Positions 35,084 to 44,400 are shown, numbered from the stretch's first letter. The stretch is DNA of 64,000 nt from JAEMQF01 sp049297615 (GCA_049297615.1 JBAQUQ010000374.1:1-64000); one strand, 5' to 3'. Numbers and translations: made by a program. Notes: generated by a model not told the origin, from the sequence alone.

Positions 35084-36621
35084 CCGGGCCGCACTTCTGT
35101 CGGTTGCGCAGTCGGTCGAAAAGCCGGTGGGCGTGGGATGGCGGCAGCGCAGCTCGCGTCGACCTCCAAAGCCTGTGTGTCGTCGGCGGCGGCGATGAAG
35201 CGGTAAAGCACATCACGCATGCAGGCTATTCCCAGCACGCCGTGCCCGGCATGGTCTACCACGACATGACGCGCATTGCTGCCCAATGCTGCCGCGATCC
35301 GTTCGGCGTGGCGCGGTGGCGTTGCCGGATCCAGGCCGCCGCTCAGCAACAACGCCGGAGCGTGGCCAGTTGGGACCGTATAAAACGCCGCCGGCACATC
35401 ACCGCGCGGCCAATCGGCACAGACCCTCGCAACGCTGCGCAGGCCGCTGTCGCCGAAGTCCGGTGCGAGTGGTTGCGCGGCGTCGAGCCTGGGAAAATCT
35501 TCGGCGCAGAGCACGGAATAATGCATGCCTTCGGCGATGCGGTTTGCCCTGCGCGCGCCTTGAATGGAGTTCAGCCCGAGCAGCGCAATGAATCGGCCCT
35601 GCGCCGCCTGCGCGATCGCCACCGGCAAGGCGGAAGCCAACGCCGGGATGTACAGCGGAGCGCGCACCGAGGCCAGCAGCATGTCGCGCGTGAGCGTCAA
35701 ATCTTGGACTTCACCGGTCAATGGATGCGCCATCTGCACCGCTCGCGGCACGCTGGCGAGCAGGCTGGCCCAGTCCTGGCGCAGGCGCGGATGCGCGGCC
35801 GAGCAGGCGGGCTGCGCCGCGCAGTCGGCGAACAGCGCGTCGAGCGCCGCTTGCGCATCCAATGCACTGCTGGCAGGCAGCACCATGTCGGGCGGCGCGA
35901 CGCCGTCGAGCACCATGCGTCGCACGCGCGCGGGATACTGACGCTGGTATTCCAGGGCGGCACGCGTTCCGTACGAAGCACCGACCAAATTGATCCGCTC
36001 GGCGCCTATGTGCTCGCGCACGGCGTCGAGATCCTGCATCGCCAGTGTCGTCGTGAAAAAGCGCAGATCGCCATGCGGCAAGGCTTGCAGCTGGCGCCGG
36101 CAGTTCTGCAGGCGCGCTGTTTGGCGCGCGGGATCGGCCTGCTCGGCCAGAGGCGAGCGGCGCGAATCTTCGCAGTACAGAGGTGCTGAGTCGCCGGTAC
36201 CGCGTTGGTCGACGAACACCAGGTCGCGCCGATTGCCCAGGCGGGCGAGCAAGCCCAACACCGGGCCAGCCAGCGATATTGCACTTTGGCCTGGTCCACC
36301 GGCAAGCAGGAACACCGGGTCGGGAAGCCTGCGCCGAGCCAGCGCCGGGATGACGACAAATTGCACGCTGATCACTGGGCTGTCGGGGCGCGCCGGGTCG
36401 AGGGCGCGTTGCACCGCGCCGCAGCGCACGCTGTTCTTGATGCCGGGAACGCTGCAATCGCGCAGCGCTTCGCTGCCAAGCGCCGGTGCGCCGGCTGCGA
36501 GCAGCAGCAAGGCCATTGCGGCGAAGCGCGCGGGGCCCGTGCGCGGGACCCAGCGTGAGCGGAACAGGCCCGTGCGCAACGCCACCACCCCACGCACCGC
36601 TACGCCCGGCACTGGATTCAC
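35080..36621 (-). CDS. Exported alpha/beta hydrolase (TAP/proline-iminopeptidase type)
   Basis: A 513-aa alpha/beta hydrolase related to tripeptidyl aminopeptidases and proline iminopeptidases. The oxyanion loop FLLAGGPGQSAISLAG and the nucleophile elbow LVGASYGTRAAL (Ser in GASYG) are present. Near the C-terminus a TAP-like segment holds the Asp (SGGLDPATPP) and His (DHAGHGVLG). A hydrophobic stretch (MALLLLAAGAPALGS) may be a signal peptide; the true start could be GTG 36621, which overlaps the upstream stop, or ATG 36516. The peptide or ester substrate is unknown. Confidence 0.85.
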   Translation of the reverse strand: MNPVPGVAVRGVVALRTGLFRSRWVPRTGPARFAAMALLLLAAGAPALGSEALRDCSVPGIKNSVRCGAVQRALDPARPDSPVISVQFVVIPALARRRLPDPVFLLAGGPGQSAISLAGPVLGLLARLGNRRDLVFVDQRGTGDSAPLYCEDSRRSPLAEQADPARQTARLQNCRRQLQALPHGDLRFFTTTLAMQDLDAVREHIGAERINLVGASYGTRAALEYQRQYPARVRRMVLDGVAPPDMVLPASSALDAQAALDALFADCAAQPACSAAHPRLRQDWASLLASVPRAVQMAHPLTGEVQDLTLTRDMLLASVRAPLYIPALASALPVAIAQAAQGRFIALLGLNSIQGARRANRIAEGMHYSVLCAEDFPRLDAAQPLAPDFGDSGLRSVARVCADWPRGDVPAAFYTVPTGHAPALLLSGGLDPATPPRHAERIAAALGSNARHVVVDHAGHGVLGIACMRDVLYRFIAAADDTQALEVDASCAAAIPRPPAFRPTAQPTEVRPG

Positions 36622-36986
36622 GCGCTGAGCATGCGACGCAGTTCGCCGCTATCGATCAGTGCTCGGATGTCCGCGGCGCCGCCCACCAAGACGCCGCGCA
36701 CGAACACCATCGGGAAGGTCGGCCAACCGGTCCACATCTTCAGCGCATTGCGCTTGCGCCAGAGGCTGAAGTAGCTGCCATATTCGAGGTAGTGGTGCGT
36801 CACACCGGCGTCGGCGAGTGCGTGGCGCGCGCGCTTGCACATCGGGTTTTGTTTCATGCCGACCACCAACACGTCGTGCGAGGTGGCCGCCGACTGGACG
36901 TTGTGCACGATGTCGGCGTGGAGGTGGGCGACCTTGTGGCGAATCGACGCGTGCAGGCGCGCTTCTTCGAGAATGGGGCGTGACAT
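36618..36986 (-). CDS. Glutaredoxin-like protein
   Basis: A 122-aa thioredoxin-fold protein. After ~35 variable residues it reads like a monothiol glutaredoxin: VLVVGMKQNPMCKRARHAL has a single active-site Cys (MCKR in place of CGFS), then WPTFPMVFVRGVLVGGAADI gives the cis-Pro and glutathione-contact loop. No second active-site Cys is present. The sequence suggests glutathione binding or Fe-S handling. Its stop overlaps the hydrolase GTG by four bases. gshA is 0.5 kb upstream on the same strand. Confidence 0.82.
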   Translation of the reverse strand: MSRPILEEARLHASIRHKVAHLHADIVHNVQSAATSHDVLVVGMKQNPMCKRARHALADAGVTHHYLEYGSYFSLWRKRNALKMWTGWPTFPMVFVRGVLVGGAADIRALIDSGELRRMLSA

Positions 36987-37100
36987 GGTCGGTCCTTGGG
37001 GTTGCGCAAATCCGAAGCGTAGCCGACCCGAGACGGCTCCCCAATGAGCCGCGCATGCAGCACAGTTCCCGCCCGGCGGCGGCGCATTGCGCTGGGCTGA

Positions 37101-37358
37101 TCAGGCCGTGTACTTCAGGCGTGACATCCCCGAGCGCGTGGACCAGGAAGCCTCGATAGTCCAAGATCCCAGTTCGATGAACATCCAGCCAGGTGCCGCA
37201 CGGTAGGCGTTGAAATGGGCCCAGTGCCGGGTACCGTAAACACCGTGACTGCGCTTCACGCAAAGCCGGCGTGCCGGCGCGACCAGACGGCCGAGCGTTT
37301 CAAGCACGACGACCGGAAACGACAGGGCAACGCGGGCGATCAGGTTCATCATGCTCAT
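37101..37358 (-). CDS. Hypothetical protein, 85 aa
   Basis: I do not recognise this family. The 85-aa frame begins MSMMNLIARVALSFPVVVLE, with a short hydrophobic N-terminal segment, then a basic stretch and an aromatic-rich C-terminus (HWAHFNAYRAAPGWMFIELG). It could be a small membrane-anchored protein. It lies between gshA and the glutaredoxin operon on the same strand, with gaps of about 100 bases each side. Coding status rests on the absence of any competing gene and the plausible ATG. Confidence 0.5.
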   Translation of the reverse strand: MSMMNLIARVALSFPVVVLETLGRLVAPARRLCVKRSHGVYGTRHWAHFNAYRAAPGWMFIELGSWTIEASWSTRSGMSRLKYTA

Positions 37359-37459
37359 GGCTTCCCTGGGCGAGAGCGCAGGCGGGTCGCTGCGGGCGCG
37401 ACGTTAGCCGCAAGAGGCTTGATACACCACCCCGCAAGTGAGGGGTTTCGTGCTGAAAG

Positions 37460-39004
37460 TCAGTCCTGGCTCAGGCCAAGCCGCTCGGGCGCCAAGTACT
37501 GTTGCCGATATAGCTCGAAAGGCAAACTCTCAGCGGCCTCGGCGGCAGCCTGCTCAGCGAGCGAACTCACAGCCAAAGCGGCGAACCGCTCCCCCAGCTC
37601 CTGTGACCCCGGCAGGGCGAGCAGCGCATGGTGAGTCGCGGCTGACTGGGCGCACACGAAGCGCAGGTAAGACCCGTCGAAGTCCTTCAACAATGTTCGC
37701 AGCACGCGGGCCGAGGGTAAGCCTTCGGGCTCGCGCAATGCCGCGGCCGCAGCGGCCACGCCTTCGCTGTACAAGGTGCCGCCATGCACGGTGTCCAGCG
37801 CTGCGGCGATGGGCTCGCACTGCGCCACCACCTGCGCACCCCAGTCGGGCAACGTCACCAGGGCGCCGCCCCGCTCGAGCACCAAGCCGGGTTCGCGGCC
37901 ACGCGCCGCGGCGCGCTGCTGGTTGCGTGCAAGCTCGGAGATTTCCTCGCGGCTGTCGGGGGGGCTGTCAGCGAGCAGGCAGTGCAGCAAGAACACGTCG
38001 AGAAAGCGAAGCGTCGACGCGGCGATGCCGACGCGAACGAAAGGGTCGAGGTCCATGCAGCGCACCTCGACGTACTCGACGCCGCGCTCGCGCAACGCGT
38101 GCAGCGGCCGTTCGCCGCGAAAAATCACCCGCTTCGGGCGAATCGTTCCGTAGAACTCGTTTTCGATCTGCAAAAGGCTGGTCGACAGCTGCCTGTACTG
38201 CCCGGCAATGTCGCGAATCCCGATCGCTTCATAGGCCGGGTAAGGCCGGGTCAGCGCGCCTTGCAGCGAAGCGCCGTAACTCGCCAGGTTGTTGTAGCTC
38301 ACTGCCAATTCCGACTGAGCGTCGCTTTGATAACCCAGGCGCCCCATGCGCAGAGAGGTAGCATGCGGCAGGTGTAGGGTTTGGCCACGCAGCTCTTGCA
38401 GTTCATGCGTGCGTCCGGCAACGAAGCTTGCACACACTCCCGGCGATGCACCGAAAAGATAAAGCAGCAAGAAGGAATGGCGCCGGAAATTGCGGATCAG
38501 CGCAAAGTATTCATCGGTCGTGACCCCAGGCATCGACCAGTTGTAATGGATCCCCGAAATGGTTTGCATGCGCCGGCCGTAGCGATGCCCCAGACCAGTT
38601 CGATAGACAGCCTTGGCCAGGCCGACGTTGGACGTTCCGTAGCGGCCGATGGGAATCGCCTCGTCAGCGGGCAGGGCGCAGGGCATGCTCGCCACCCACA
38701 AGCGCTCGTCGCCGGGACTGGCCATGTGACTCAGGGCTTGCACGACAACCTGGTGAATTTGCGTCAGCTCCTCCAGGCATGCCTCGACGCCCGTGTGCAC
38801 TCCGGTAATGAGCTCGAGCTGCGATTCACTGAAGTCCGTTGTGATATTCGGATGCGTCAGCGCTGAGCCCAGCGCCCGCGGATGAGGTGTGAGCGCAAGT
38901 GAACCATCGGCAACGACGCGCAGGCTTTCTTTTTCGATCCCACGGCGGATCGCCCTTAGGCGTGACGCCGTTAGGGCGCGCAAGCGCTCAATCATGGTGC
39001 TCAT
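37460..39004 (-). CDS. gshA: Glutamate-cysteine ligase GshA
   Basis: The first enzyme of glutathione synthesis, joining glutamate and cysteine with ATP. The 514-aa length and the sequence match the E. coli-type (group 1) enzyme: GIEKESLRVVADGSLALTPH, ITTDFSESQLELITGVH, and GIHYNWSMP. The ATG at 39004 is used; the upstream 16 codons to a GTG lack similarity. It follows the pirin gene by 28 bases on the same strand and precedes several glutathione-related or redox genes. Confidence 0.95.
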   Translation of the reverse strand: MSTMIERLRALTASRLRAIRRGIEKESLRVVADGSLALTPHPRALGSALTHPNITTDFSESQLELITGVHTGVEACLEELTQIHQVVVQALSHMASPGDERLWVASMPCALPADEAIPIGRYGTSNVGLAKAVYRTGLGHRYGRRMQTISGIHYNWSMPGVTTDEYFALIRNFRRHSFLLLYLFGASPGVCASFVAGRTHELQELRGQTLHLPHATSLRMGRLGYQSDAQSELAVSYNNLASYGASLQGALTRPYPAYEAIGIRDIAGQYRQLSTSLLQIENEFYGTIRPKRVIFRGERPLHALRERGVEYVEVRCMDLDPFVRVGIAASTLRFLDVFLLHCLLADSPPDSREEISELARNQQRAAARGREPGLVLERGGALVTLPDWGAQVVAQCEPIAAALDTVHGGTLYSEGVAAAAAALREPEGLPSARVLRTLLKDFDGSYLRFVCAQSAATHHALLALPGSQELGERFAALAVSSLAEQAAAEAAESLPFELYRQQYLAPERLGLSQD

Positions 39005-39032
39005 GCCGCAGGTCTCGATCGTGTGGTCAACA

Positions 39033-39935
39033 TCAGGCCGCCAGCACACCACGTTGATAGTCCGTCATCGCCTGCTCGATTTCCCGGTGGGTATTCATGA
39101 CGAAGGGCCCGTATTGGACGATGGGCTCTTTGAGCGGCCGCCCGGCGACGAGCAGCACTCGGGCGGCGCTAACCAGATCGACGGGTGCACTCAAGCGCAC
39201 GCCGTCGGCGCCGGGATCGTTCGCGAGGATCGCCATTTGTTCGCTTGCCACCGTGGACCCCACAGGCCCAGCGCCGTCGCCGATCTGAACCGAACCGCCT
39301 CCATGGCAGTAGACGAAGGCGTTGTGCCCCGGCGGAACCTGCGCGTCGAACACCCTGCCCGGCGGCAATGTGATGTCCAGGCATAGTGGTTCGGTGGTGG
39401 GGCGGCTGACTGCACCGGCCACGCCGTGGGCGGCTCCGGCAATTACCCGAACGCGAACGCCCCCCTCGAGCGTGAAGCCGGGGACGTCGCCAGGCGGGAT
39501 GTCCCTGTAGGCTGGGGCATTCATCTTGTCCTTGGCCGCGAGATTCACCCAAAGCTGGAAGCCCGCCATGCGGCCCTGTTCCTGCTCTGGCATCTCGGAA
39601 TGGATGATGCCGCGCCCTGCCGTCATCCACTGCACGCTGCCGGGCTCGAGCAGGCCGACGTTGCCAACGCTGTCACGGTGCCGCATGCGCCCGGCGAGCA
39701 TGATCGTCACCGTCTCGAAGCCGCGGTGCGGGTGGTCGGGAAAGCCACCGATGTAGTCGTCGGCCGAATCACTGCCGAAGGCGTCGAGCATCAGAAACGG
39801 ATCGAGCCGCTCTTGCAGCGGCTGGGTCAGCACGCGGGTGAGCTTGACGCCCGCGCCGTCGGACGTAGGGCGGCCGCGCACGAGGCGCTCCACGCTGCGC
39901 GAGCGTGCCAGATTGAACGGCGTAACGAGGGTCAT
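39033..39935 (-). CDS. Pirin family protein
   Basis: A bicupin pirin of 300 aa. The metal-binding cupin contains FPDHPHRGFETVTIMLAG, with the His pair and Glu, and WMTAGRGIIHSEMPEQE. The second cupin is less conserved. Bacterial pirins may act as quercetinases or redox sensors; the role here is unknown. It is 28 bases upstream of gshA on the same strand, so the two may be co-transcribed. Confidence 0.92.
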   Translation of the reverse strand: MTLVTPFNLARSRSVERLVRGRPTSDGAGVKLTRVLTQPLQERLDPFLMLDAFGSDSADDYIGGFPDHPHRGFETVTIMLAGRMRHRDSVGNVGLLEPGSVQWMTAGRGIIHSEMPEQEQGRMAGFQLWVNLAAKDKMNAPAYRDIPPGDVPGFTLEGGVRVRVIAGAAHGVAGAVSRPTTEPLCLDITLPPGRVFDAQVPPGHNAFVYCHGGGSVQIGDGAGPVGSTVASEQMAILANDPGADGVRLSAPVDLVSAARVLLVAGRPLKEPIVQYGPFVMNTHREIEQAMTDYQRGVLAA

Positions 39936-40074
39936 GAGATGCGGGTCCGGTTAAGCGGGCAAAGGAGGAAAGGGCCTGCATGCTGCCACGAACACGAAAT
40001 CCTGCTGGTGCAGCACGAATTGTCGTTTGACGCTCTAATCTTGCCTCCCCGAATCCGATGTCGCTGGAAACCCC

Positions 40075-40488
40075 ATGAAGCACCTGGCAGACGCAGCGCT
40101 GTTGCTGGCCTGCGCCACGGTCGCTGCTGCGCAGCCGCCGGTGCTGGGCCGCTACACGGCACAGTTTTGCGTGGCGGCGAGAGGTGTCGAGCCCACCTGC
40201 GGGCCGGCGCAGATCGAATGGCGCGACGCCAGGCACGCACGTGTGCGCATCAGCGACATCGTCTACACGTTGCGACTGCGCACCAGCCAAATCGACGTGG
40301 TGCTCGAGCACGGTGCCATGCAGATCGACGGCTTCACCGCGATTTATGAATGGAACGGCTCGACATTGCGCTTTGTCGACGCCGAGAAGAATGTTTACTA
40401 TGAAATTCGACCCGACGCGCAACCCGTCGCGCAACCTGAACAACGGCTGAAATCGCAGCTGCAAATACCGCCTGCGGCGCAGCGATGA
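40075..40488 (+). CDS. Conserved-looking exported protein, function unknown
   Basis: A 137-aa protein with a likely signal peptide (MKHLADAALLLACATVAAAQ, cut near AAA-QPP). The mature part has two Cys (QFCVAARG and PTCGPAQ) that could form a disulfide. Its beta-strand-rich centre ends in LRFVDAEKNVYYEIRP, and the C-terminal tail is polar. I do not recognise a named family. It diverges from the pirin gene with 139 bases between, and a GNAT gene follows after 16 bases. Confidence 0.65.
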   Translation: MKHLADAALLLACATVAAAQPPVLGRYTAQFCVAARGVEPTCGPAQIEWRDARHARVRISDIVYTLRLRTSQIDVVLEHGAMQIDGFTAIYEWNGSTLRFVDAEKNVYYEIRPDAQPVAQPEQRLKSQLQIPPAAQR

Positions 40489-40504
40489 AGGCAGAATTGA
40501 GGCA

Positions 40505-40984
40505 ATGGTCGCACGCGCTGTCACGCTTCGTCTCGCCAGCCCGCTGGACGCACCAGCGATGGCGCTGATGTCTCGCGACCTGATCGAAGCCGGCCTGGCC
40601 TGGCGCTATTCACCCTCGCGTGTCGCAGGGCTCATCACCGAGCCCGAGACAAGCGCCTTGGTGGCCTGCGACGGCGCACGCTTGCTCGGATTTGCCGTCA
40701 TGCAGTTCGGCGACGAGCGTGCCCATATCACCTTGCTGTGCGTGTTGCCGGCGCAGCAGCGGCGCGGTATCGGCCGGCGCTTGCTGGCGTGGTTATTCAC
40801 ATCGGCGCAGGTCGCCGGTATCTCGACAATCCATCTCGAACTGCGGGCCGACAACGAGCCCGCGCGGATGTTTTACCGTGCCCTGGGCTTCAGTGAGACG
40901 ATCGTCGTGCCGGGCTACTATGAAGGCCGCTTCGCAGCGCGGCGCATGGTGCGGATGTTGCGGCCGCCGTGTTCTGCGCAATGA
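40505..40984 (+). CDS. GNAT family N-acetyltransferase (RimI-like)
   Basis: A single-domain GNAT of 159 aa. The acetyl-CoA binding loop is LPAQQRRGIGRRLLAWLF, followed by IHLELRADNEPARMFYRALG and a Tyr-rich end (GYYEGRFAARRMVRM), a pattern close to ribosomal-protein or small-molecule acetyltransferases of the RimI type. The acceptor is unknown. ATG at 40505 is 16 bases past the upstream gene's stop, so the two are likely co-expressed. Confidence 0.85.
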   Translation: MVARAVTLRLASPLDAPAMALMSRDLIEAGLAWRYSPSRVAGLITEPETSALVACDGARLLGFAVMQFGDERAHITLLCVLPAQQRRGIGRRLLAWLFTSAQVAGISTIHLELRADNEPARMFYRALGFSETIVVPGYYEGRFAARRMVRMLRPPCSAQ

Positions 40985-41099
40985 TCGAAGCCGGCCCGGA
41001 CCACGACAGCGCGATGGCGGGCGACATGACCGATCGCAGGCGCGGGCGCTGGACCGCACTTCAGGCTGCACCACAAGCGAGATGAAGGGCTCTAACATC

Positions 41100-41579
41100 A
41101 TGAAGATCCTGCTGCCCCTGGACGGTTCGGAGCCTGCCCTCGAAGCCGTGCGTCACGCGGTGCGCCTGGTGCGTGAAGGCCTGCGTGCGGACTTTGTGCT
41201 GGCCAATGTGCAAGAGCCGACCTTCCTCTACGAAATGGTCCTGGCGCCCGACGCTGAGGTACTGGAACGCGCCAGAGGCGCGGCCGCAGCACATTCGCTG
41301 GAGGCCGGCGAAGCGCTGCTGAAGGCTGCCGCAATCGCCTACGAGCGTGAGACTGGCTCGGGCGACCCGGCGCATACCCTGGTCGAAATTGTCGAGCGCT
41401 TTGGCTGCGACGCGGTCATCATGGGAGCGCGCGGTATGGGACGGCTGCGCCGCGCGATGCTAGGTTCGGTGTCGCACGAAATGCTGCATGCAGCGCCGGT
41501 GCCGGTGACGATCGTCAAGATGCAGAGCGCAGCGCCGGCCGTCCCTGGCAACGAACGCGACGATGCAGCGCTGGCCTAG
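41100..41579 (+). CDS. Universal stress protein (UspA family)
   Basis: A 159-aa UspA-fold protein. It starts with MKILLPLDGSEPALEAVRHA and ends with the nucleotide-binding signature DAVIMGARGMGRLRRAMLGS followed by VPVTIVK. The G-x2-G-x9-G-S/T motif indicates an ATP-binding USP. ATG at 41100 is chosen; ATG at 41082 would add six residues. It lies between the GNAT and dehydratase genes on the same strand. USPs help survival under stress or growth arrest, but the trigger here is unknown. Confidence 0.9.
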   Translation: MKILLPLDGSEPALEAVRHAVRLVREGLRADFVLANVQEPTFLYEMVLAPDAEVLERARGAAAAHSLEAGEALLKAAAIAYERETGSGDPAHTLVEIVERFGCDAVIMGARGMGRLRRAMLGSVSHEMLHAAPVPVTIVKMQSAAPAVPGNERDDAALA

Positions 41580-41633
41580 GAACCTGTCGAGCCACGGGTC
41601 GGGCGCGCGCCGGGGCTACCATAGTCGCCGCCC

Positions 41634-43373
41634 ATGACGAACAAGACTCCCAGTAAGCTGCGCAGCGCACGCTGGTTCGCACCGAACGACCTGCGCTCGT
41701 TCGGGCACCGCTCGCGCTTCATGCAGATGGGCTACGGCGCTTCCGATTGGGCCGGCAAGCCGGTGATCGCGATCCTCAACACCTGGTCAGACGTCAACCA
41801 GTGCCACGCCCATTTCAAGCAGCGCGTCGAGGACGTCAAGCGCGGCGTGCTGCAAGCCGGCGGCTTTGCGCTCGAACTGCCGGCGATTTCACTCTCCGAG
41901 CCCATCGTCAAACCGACGACGATGCTGTACCGAAACTTCCTGGCCATGGAAGCAGAAGAGTTGTTGCGCAGCCATCCGATCGACGGCGCCGTCTTGATGG
42001 GCGGCTGCGACAAAACGACACCCGGGCTGTTGATGGGCGCGTTCAGCGCCGGCCTGCCATGCATCTATCTGCCCGCCGGGCCGATGCTGCGCGGCAACTG
42101 GAAAGGCAAGGTTCTTGGCTCCGGATCGGACGGCTGGAAATACTGGGACGAGCGGCGCGCTGGGCACATCAGTGAAGCGCAATGGGCCGAAGTTGAAGCC
42201 GGTATCGCGCGCAGCAATGGCACCTGCATGACGATGGGAACGGCGGCAACGATGATGGGCATCACCGAAGCCATCGGCATGACGCTGCCCGGCGCCTCGG
42301 CCATTCCCGCGCCCGATGCGAATCACATCCGCATGAGCGCCGAATGCGGCCGGCGCATCGTACAAATGGTGTGGGACGACCTCACACCTGCCAAAGTGCT
42401 GACGCGGGCCAACTTCGAGAATGGCATCGCGGTGGCGATGGCGATGGGCTGCTCGACCAATGCCATCATCCATCTGGTGGCGATGTCGCGCCGCGCCGGC
42501 GCCGCCTGCGCGATCGGCCTGGACGCTTTCGACGTAGCGAGCCGCAAAGTGCCGGTGTTGGCCAACATCCGGCCCAGTGGCGACACTTACCTGATGGAAG
42601 ATTTCTACTACGCGGGTGGCCTGCCGGGCCTGATGAGCCGTCTCACCGCGCATCTGGATTTGGGCGCACGCTGCGTCAACGGCGCCACGCTCGGCGAGAA
42701 CCTCGTCGGCGCCGAGGTCTACAACGACGACGTGATCCGCCCTCTGGACAAGCCCATCTACGCTGAAGGCGCGTTGGCCGTTTTGCGCGGCAATCTGGCA
42801 CCCGATGGCTGCGTCATCAAACCCAGCGCCTGTGCGCCGCACCTGTTGCGCCACACCGGGCCGGCCCTGGTGTTCGACGACTACGCGGCGCTGAAGCAGG
42901 CAATCGACGACCCCGATCTGGACGTCACGGCCGAGCACATCTTGGTCTTGCGCAACGCGGGGCCACAAGGCGGCCCCGGCATGCCCGAATGGGGCATGCT
43001 GCCGATTCCCGTCAAACTCGTGGCTGCAGGGGTGCGCGACATGCTGCGCCTGTCCGATGCGCGCATGAGTGGTACGAGTTATGGCGCGTGCATGCTGCAT
43101 TGCGCGCCCGAGGCCTTCGTCGGCGGGCCGCTGGCGCTGTTGAAAACCGGCGACCGCATCAGCGTCGATGTACCCGCGCGGCGCATCCACCTCGAGGTGA
43201 GTGACGGCGAACTCGCACGCCGCAGGGCAGCCTGGACACCGCCGCCGAAACGCTACGAGCGTGGCTACGGCTGGATGTTCTCGCGCCACATCATGCAGGC
43301 CGACCAAGGCTGCGACTTCGATTTTCTAGAGACAGAGTTCGGCGCACCCATTGCCGAACCCGACATCTTCTGA
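41634..43373 (+). CDS. IlvD/Edd family dehydratase, probably sugar-acid type
   Basis: A 579-aa iron-sulfur dehydratase. Cluster and active-site elements are visible: ILNTWSDVNQCHAHF, LMGGCDKTTPGLLMG, NGTCMTMGTAATM and LSDARMSGTSYGACMLH. The last motif (RMSGTSYG) and the context favour an aldonate dehydratase (arabinonate/xylonate-like) over the valine/isoleucine enzyme. It would convert a sugar acid to its 2-keto-3-deoxy derivative. An RraA-like gene follows immediately, in line with an aldolase step. No regulator or transporter is adjacent. Confidence 0.85.
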   Translation: MTNKTPSKLRSARWFAPNDLRSFGHRSRFMQMGYGASDWAGKPVIAILNTWSDVNQCHAHFKQRVEDVKRGVLQAGGFALELPAISLSEPIVKPTTMLYRNFLAMEAEELLRSHPIDGAVLMGGCDKTTPGLLMGAFSAGLPCIYLPAGPMLRGNWKGKVLGSGSDGWKYWDERRAGHISEAQWAEVEAGIARSNGTCMTMGTAATMMGITEAIGMTLPGASAIPAPDANHIRMSAECGRRIVQMVWDDLTPAKVLTRANFENGIAVAMAMGCSTNAIIHLVAMSRRAGAACAIGLDAFDVASRKVPVLANIRPSGDTYLMEDFYYAGGLPGLMSRLTAHLDLGARCVNGATLGENLVGAEVYNDDVIRPLDKPIYAEGALAVLRGNLAPDGCVIKPSACAPHLLRHTGPALVFDDYAALKQAIDDPDLDVTAEHILVLRNAGPQGGPGMPEWGMLPIPVKLVAAGVRDMLRLSDARMSGTSYGACMLHCAPEAFVGGPLALLKTGDRISVDVPARRIHLEVSDGELARRRAAWTPPPKRYERGYGWMFSRHIMQADQGCDFDFLETEFGAPIAEPDIF

Positions 43374-43419
43374 TCTCGCTTTCGGTCAAACCGAGATCGA
43401 CACCACAGCGCTGACAGCG

Positions 43420-44130
43420 ATGACCCCCGCGACCCGACAACAGCTTTTGGGCGTGAGCACTGCCACCCTGTGCACGGCCCTGTTCAAGCGAGGCTTTCGC
43501 CACCAGTTCATCCAGGACGTGCGTCCGCTGAACCCTCATCTGCCTAACATGGTGGGTGAGGCTTACACGTTGCGCTACATCCCGGCGCGCGAAGACTTGA
43601 ACCGAATCGAGGTGTTCCAAAACCGCGAGCACCCGCAGCGCAAGGCGGTCGAAGAATGTCCAAGCGGGGCCGTGCTCGTCATCGACAGCCGCAAAGACGC
43701 GCGCGCAGCCTCGGCCGGCTCGATCCTCGTGACCAGGCTGATGAAACGCGGTGTCGCCGGAGTCGTGACCGACGGTGGCTTTCGCGACAGCCCCGAGATC
43801 GCCCGCCTGCCTTTTCCCGCCTACCACCAGCGCCCGGCGGCCCCGACGAACCTGACCCTGCACCAAGCGCTGGACATCAATACGGCTATCGGCTGTGGCG
43901 ACGCACCCGTCTGGCCTGGTGACGTCGTCGTCGGCGATGCCGAAGGCGTGGTAATCATCCCCGCGGAGTTGGCACAAGCGGTGGCTGCGGAGGCCGTGGA
44001 AATGACGGTTTTCGAAGACTTCGTGACCGAACAAGTTCTCCAAGGCCGCTCCATTCTCGGCCTGTACCCGCCGACCGAAGAACGCAGCCGGATCGAGTTT
44101 GCCGCCTGGCGGCTGGCCAAGGGTCGGTAA
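43420..44130 (+). CDS. RraA-like aldolase/ribonuclease-regulator family protein
   Basis: A 236-aa protein of the RraA/HMG-aldolase superfamily: LGVSTATLCTALFKRGFRHQF, the nucleotide/substrate loop GEAYTLRYIPAR, GVAGVVTDGGFRD with the metal-binding Asp region, and VVVGDAEGVVIIP. Members of this larger group act as 2-keto-acid aldolases or decarboxylases in sugar-acid and aromatic pathways. I chose the ATG at 43420. The frame is open upstream to a TTG at 43351, inside the dehydratase gene. The tight coupling with the dehydratase suggests a dehydration-then-cleavage route. Confidence 0.82.
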   Translation: MTPATRQQLLGVSTATLCTALFKRGFRHQFIQDVRPLNPHLPNMVGEAYTLRYIPAREDLNRIEVFQNREHPQRKAVEECPSGAVLVIDSRKDARAASAGSILVTRLMKRGVAGVVTDGGFRDSPEIARLPFPAYHQRPAAPTNLTLHQALDINTAIGCGDAPVWPGDVVVGDAEGVVIIPAELAQAVAAEAVEMTVFEDFVTEQVLQGRSILGLYPPTEERSRIEFAAWRLAKGR

Positions 44131-44205
44131 GCAAGAGGCCCCTGACTCGCGCTGAGCCAGGGTGCGCGTGCCGCGCGCGTGGATCAGGCGGCCCGGCTTT
44201 TGCCC

Positions 44206-44400
44206 TCAACTGTCAAGCAAATCCCCTTTGAAAAAACACCAGACGTTGCCGTCATGCAAATAGAAATGCCCATCGGCGCAAAACTCCTTGCCCGGAAAGA
44301 ACTCGCGGTAGGTCTTGGGCACGAGGCGCGACAACTGCGCGTCCGACAGTTCTTCGAATTCCTCGGGGGTGATCGGTGACCCGACACGCAATCGCCTCAT
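44206..44400 (-). CDS. Small hypothetical protein, 64 aa
   Basis: An antisense 64-aa reading: MRRLRVGSPITPEEFEELSD, a helical polar centre (SRLVPKTYREFFPGKEF), and an aromatic end HFYLHDGNVWCFFKGDLLDS. The composition and the ordered helix-then-hairpin pattern look protein-like. I do not recognise a family. It sits between the RraA and Ldh genes on the opposite strand. The longer frame to 44694 is discarded because it is Arg/Pro/Ser-rich noise. Confidence 0.5.
   Translation of the reverse strand: MRRLRVGSPITPEEFEELSDAQLSRLVPKTYREFFPGKEFCADGHFYLHDGNVWCFFKGDLLDS

Noticed and set aside
42000..43307. Long minus-strand open frame opposite the dehydratase
   Set aside because: A shadow frame: His/Gln/Arg-rich, typical of the antisense of a GC-rich gene, with the real iron-sulfur dehydratase on the plus strand.
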